Source: WLMZ01 sp037140375 (lineage in GTDB: Bacteria > Actinomycetota > Acidimicrobiia > Acidimicrobiales > Ilumatobacteraceae). Taken from it: a DNA stretch of 5,750 nucleotides. The stretch lies in contig JBAXER010000118.1 of assembly GCA_037140375.1 (NCBI GenBank), forward strand, positions 1 through 5,750, given 5' to 3'. Under the pieces are notes generated by a model. The model saw only the letters and a program-made list of their open reading frames with translations, did not search any database and was not told the origin of the DNA. Made by a program: the position numbers and the translations under genes. Positions within the stretch are counted from its first letter, which is position 1; each line of letters starts with the position of its first letter. Positions 4,554-5,750 of the stretch are shown here, piece by piece.

Positions 4554-5750
4554 TTAGGCGGTGGTGAAGAGCCACCAGGTGCCAGCGTTGGCCAGCGTGG
4601 TGCCGCCAGCGCCAATCGCACGCACCTGCCAGTAGTACGGCGTTTTGGCGGTGAGGCCGGTGATCGCTGCGGTGCGGGTTGTTCCGGTGGAGACCCACGC
4701 TGTGTCGCACAGGTTGTTGTTCACCGTGTCGACGCAGTACTGGTACGAAGTGGTCGAGGTGCTTGCGCCCCACGACAACGTGAGAGCAAGTGGTCGTGCA
4801 GTTTGGTTGCTGGTTGGGCTGGTCTTCGCAAACGCCCCGGGCAGCGGTGGGACCAAGGTTGTGAAGGTCCACGCCACATTCGCGTTGGCGGCTACGACAC
4901 CAATGGTGTTGCGTGCCCGCACCTGCCACTCGTAACGAGTGCTCCCCAAGAGTGGGCCGACCGTCGCTGATCGGGTGACGCCGGTGCTGACCCATGTGGC
5001 GTCGCAGGTGTTGTTGACGACAAGGTCGATGCAGTACTCATACGACGTTGCTCCGGTTGACGCACCCCATGTGAGCAAGCGGGTGGTGGCGATACCGGTG
5101 GCAGCGTTGGCCGGCGCAGTTTTGGCGAGTGCACCCGCAACAGCGCCTGTGGTGAACGTGTAGCGCAACGAAACGTTGGCTTCGGCGGTTGCAGTGCCAG
5201 CGGCATCGATGGCCCGCACCTGCCACGAGTACAACGTGTTCGAGCCGAGCCCGCTGAGAGCGACGCTTGTTGCTGCGCCAGTAGAGATCCAGGTGGTGCA
5301 CGGCGTAGCGACTCCGGCGACCACGCAGTATTCATACGCGCTCGCGCCGGTGCTGGCGGCCCACGTGAGAGTAGGGGCGAGCACCGTGCCAATGGTCCCG
5401 GCTGCTGGCGAGGCTTTGCTGAATGCGCCAAGGGTTCGAGGTCCGACCGCAGCGGCTGCAGTGACAGCATTCGCGGCGTCAAGGATGCCCGTGCCACACA
5501 ACGCCGTAGTGCATGTGCTGCCCGCAGCGAACGGCGTAGACGTGCTGCGCAACAACGCGGTGAGTGCGGCTGGAGTAATTGAGGGCTGAACCGACTTGAC
5601 CAATGCGGCAACACCAGAAACGTGCGGTGTCGCCATGCTGGTGCCTTGGTAATAGGCGTAGATATCGGTTGATGGCGAGGTGAGTCCGGAGTTCAGAGTC
5701 GATGCGATCTCGCCGGTGAAGTCACCGGCCGCTGCCACCGTGCCGTTGCT
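4554..5750 (-). CDS. subtilisin-like serine protease (S8), C-terminal part with three fibronectin III-like repeats; N-terminus beyond window
   Basis: The frame is open from the right edge to TAA 4556-4554 (398 residues seen), so the true start lies outside; the GTG at 5738 is internal. The visible end of the peptidase domain holds VAAAGDFTGEIAST (where subtilases usually have AAPGxxIxST) and the catalytic serine in GTSMATPHVSG (Ser38 of the visible part). The C-terminal helix VAALVKSVQPSITPAALTALL follows, then a CTTALC cysteine pair and GILDAANAV, typical of the subtilase end. Asp and His of the triad are off-window. After it come three related modules of about 99 residues. There is no LPxTG motif, membrane anchor or charged tail at the C-terminus (WWLFTTA), so the protease is probably released or held through its repeats. 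It would act outside the cell on proteins or peptides. No terminator is evident in the 12 nt before the convergent gene. Confidence 0.93.
   Translation of the reverse strand, partial: SNGTVAAAGDFTGEIASTLNSGLTSPSTDIYAYYQGTSMATPHVSGVAALVKSVQPSITPAALTALLRSTSTPFAAGSTCTTALCGTGILDAANAVTAAAAVGPRTLGAFSKASPAAGTIGTVLAPTLTWAASTGASAYEYCVVAGVATPCTTWISTGAATSVALSGLGSNTLYSWQVRAIDAAGTATAEANVSLRYTFTTGAVAGALAKTAPANAATGIATTRLLTWGASTGATSYEYCIDLVVNNTCDATWVSTGVTRSATVGPLLGSTRYEWQVRARNTIGVVAANANVAWTFTTLVPPLPGAFAKTSPTSNQTARPLALTLSWGASTSTTSYQYCVDTVNNNLCDTAWVSTGTTRTAAITGLTAKTPYYWQVRAIGAGGTTLANAGTWWLFTTA
4557..5438 (-). repeat. three tandem fibronectin III-like modules with a C-x8-C pair in each
   Basis: Inside the protease gene, modules lie at about 5438-5148, 5147-4855 and 4853-4557. 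Each has an opening AF/LxKxxP motif, a TWxAST or SWGAST strand, YEYC or YQYC, a second Cys exactly nine residues on, WxSTG, a WQVRA strand, and a closing FTT. WQVRA tryptophans are 99 residues apart in both steps, and the first cysteines 98 and 99 apart. The pattern matches fibronectin III-type beta-sandwich domains found behind secreted bacterial hydrolases. The regular Cys pair suggests one disulfide per module. The modules have diverged at DNA level, so duplication is not recent. Confidence 0.8.

Noticed and set aside
4199..4621. Minus-strand 140-codon frame opposite the small exported protein
   Set aside because: It overlaps the protease 3' end by 68 nt in another frame and lacks a signal peptide or domain. 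The plus frame has a coherent exported-protein layout.
4892..5614. Minus-strand 240-codon frame within the protease gene
   Set aside because: It is a different frame of the same strand as the subtilase repeats, rich in Arg/Pro/Ser with no motif. The repeat-bearing frame is clearly the coding one.

Overview
The window looks like chromosomal DNA of a high-GC actinobacterium. GC-rich third positions, an ECF sigma factor paired with a membrane protein carrying an LPDxxQ-type segment, a FadA-like thiolase next to short-chain dehydrogenases, and an Ala/Thr-rich secreted protein all fit. A member of the Acidimicrobiia (Ilumatobacter-like) is my best guess, but this is an inference from protein style and not from a marker gene. 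There is no rRNA, tRNA, CRISPR array, transposase or phage gene in the window.

Layout from left to right. (1) Minus strand, 1-1128: an ECF sigma factor (544-1128) followed 4 nt downstream by a single-pass membrane protein (1-539, running off the left edge). This is probably a sigma/anti-sigma-like pair. The second gene has a strong internal Shine-Dalgarno in front of an in-frame ATG at 335. (2) 1129-1234: the intergenic region upstream of the sigma gene. It carries five helically phased direct repeats with a CTTG core (CAAG on the sense strand of the sigma gene). (3) Minus strand, 1235-2407: an acetyl-CoA acetyltransferase/3-ketoacyl-CoA thiolase with a complete active site. (4) 2408-2571: a divergent control region containing a perfect 7-3-7 palindrome (TCTGACG-GCG-CGTCAGA), which looks like an operator. 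(5) Plus strand, 2572-4108: two classical SDR oxidoreductases whose reading frames overlap by 8 nt, so they form one transcription unit. (6) 4109-4205: a short intergenic stretch in which I see no clear element. (7) Plus strand, 4206-4541: a small, probably exported protein of unknown function. (8) Minus strand, 4554-5750: the C-terminal part of a secreted subtilisin-like protease followed by three Cys-containing fibronectin III-like repeats. It runs off the right edge and is convergent with the small exported protein.

How they may work together: the thiolase and the two SDRs, divergent around one palindromic operator, look like a small acyl-CoA or alicyclic/lipid catabolic module under one regulator not encoded here. 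The sigma factor unit is probably separate and self-contained. The convergent exported protein and protease are cell-surface or extracellular functions. I did not find a clearly new multi-gene system. The items most worth a second look are the phased repeat array, the divergent palindrome, the dual-start membrane protein and the Cys-paired repeat protease.
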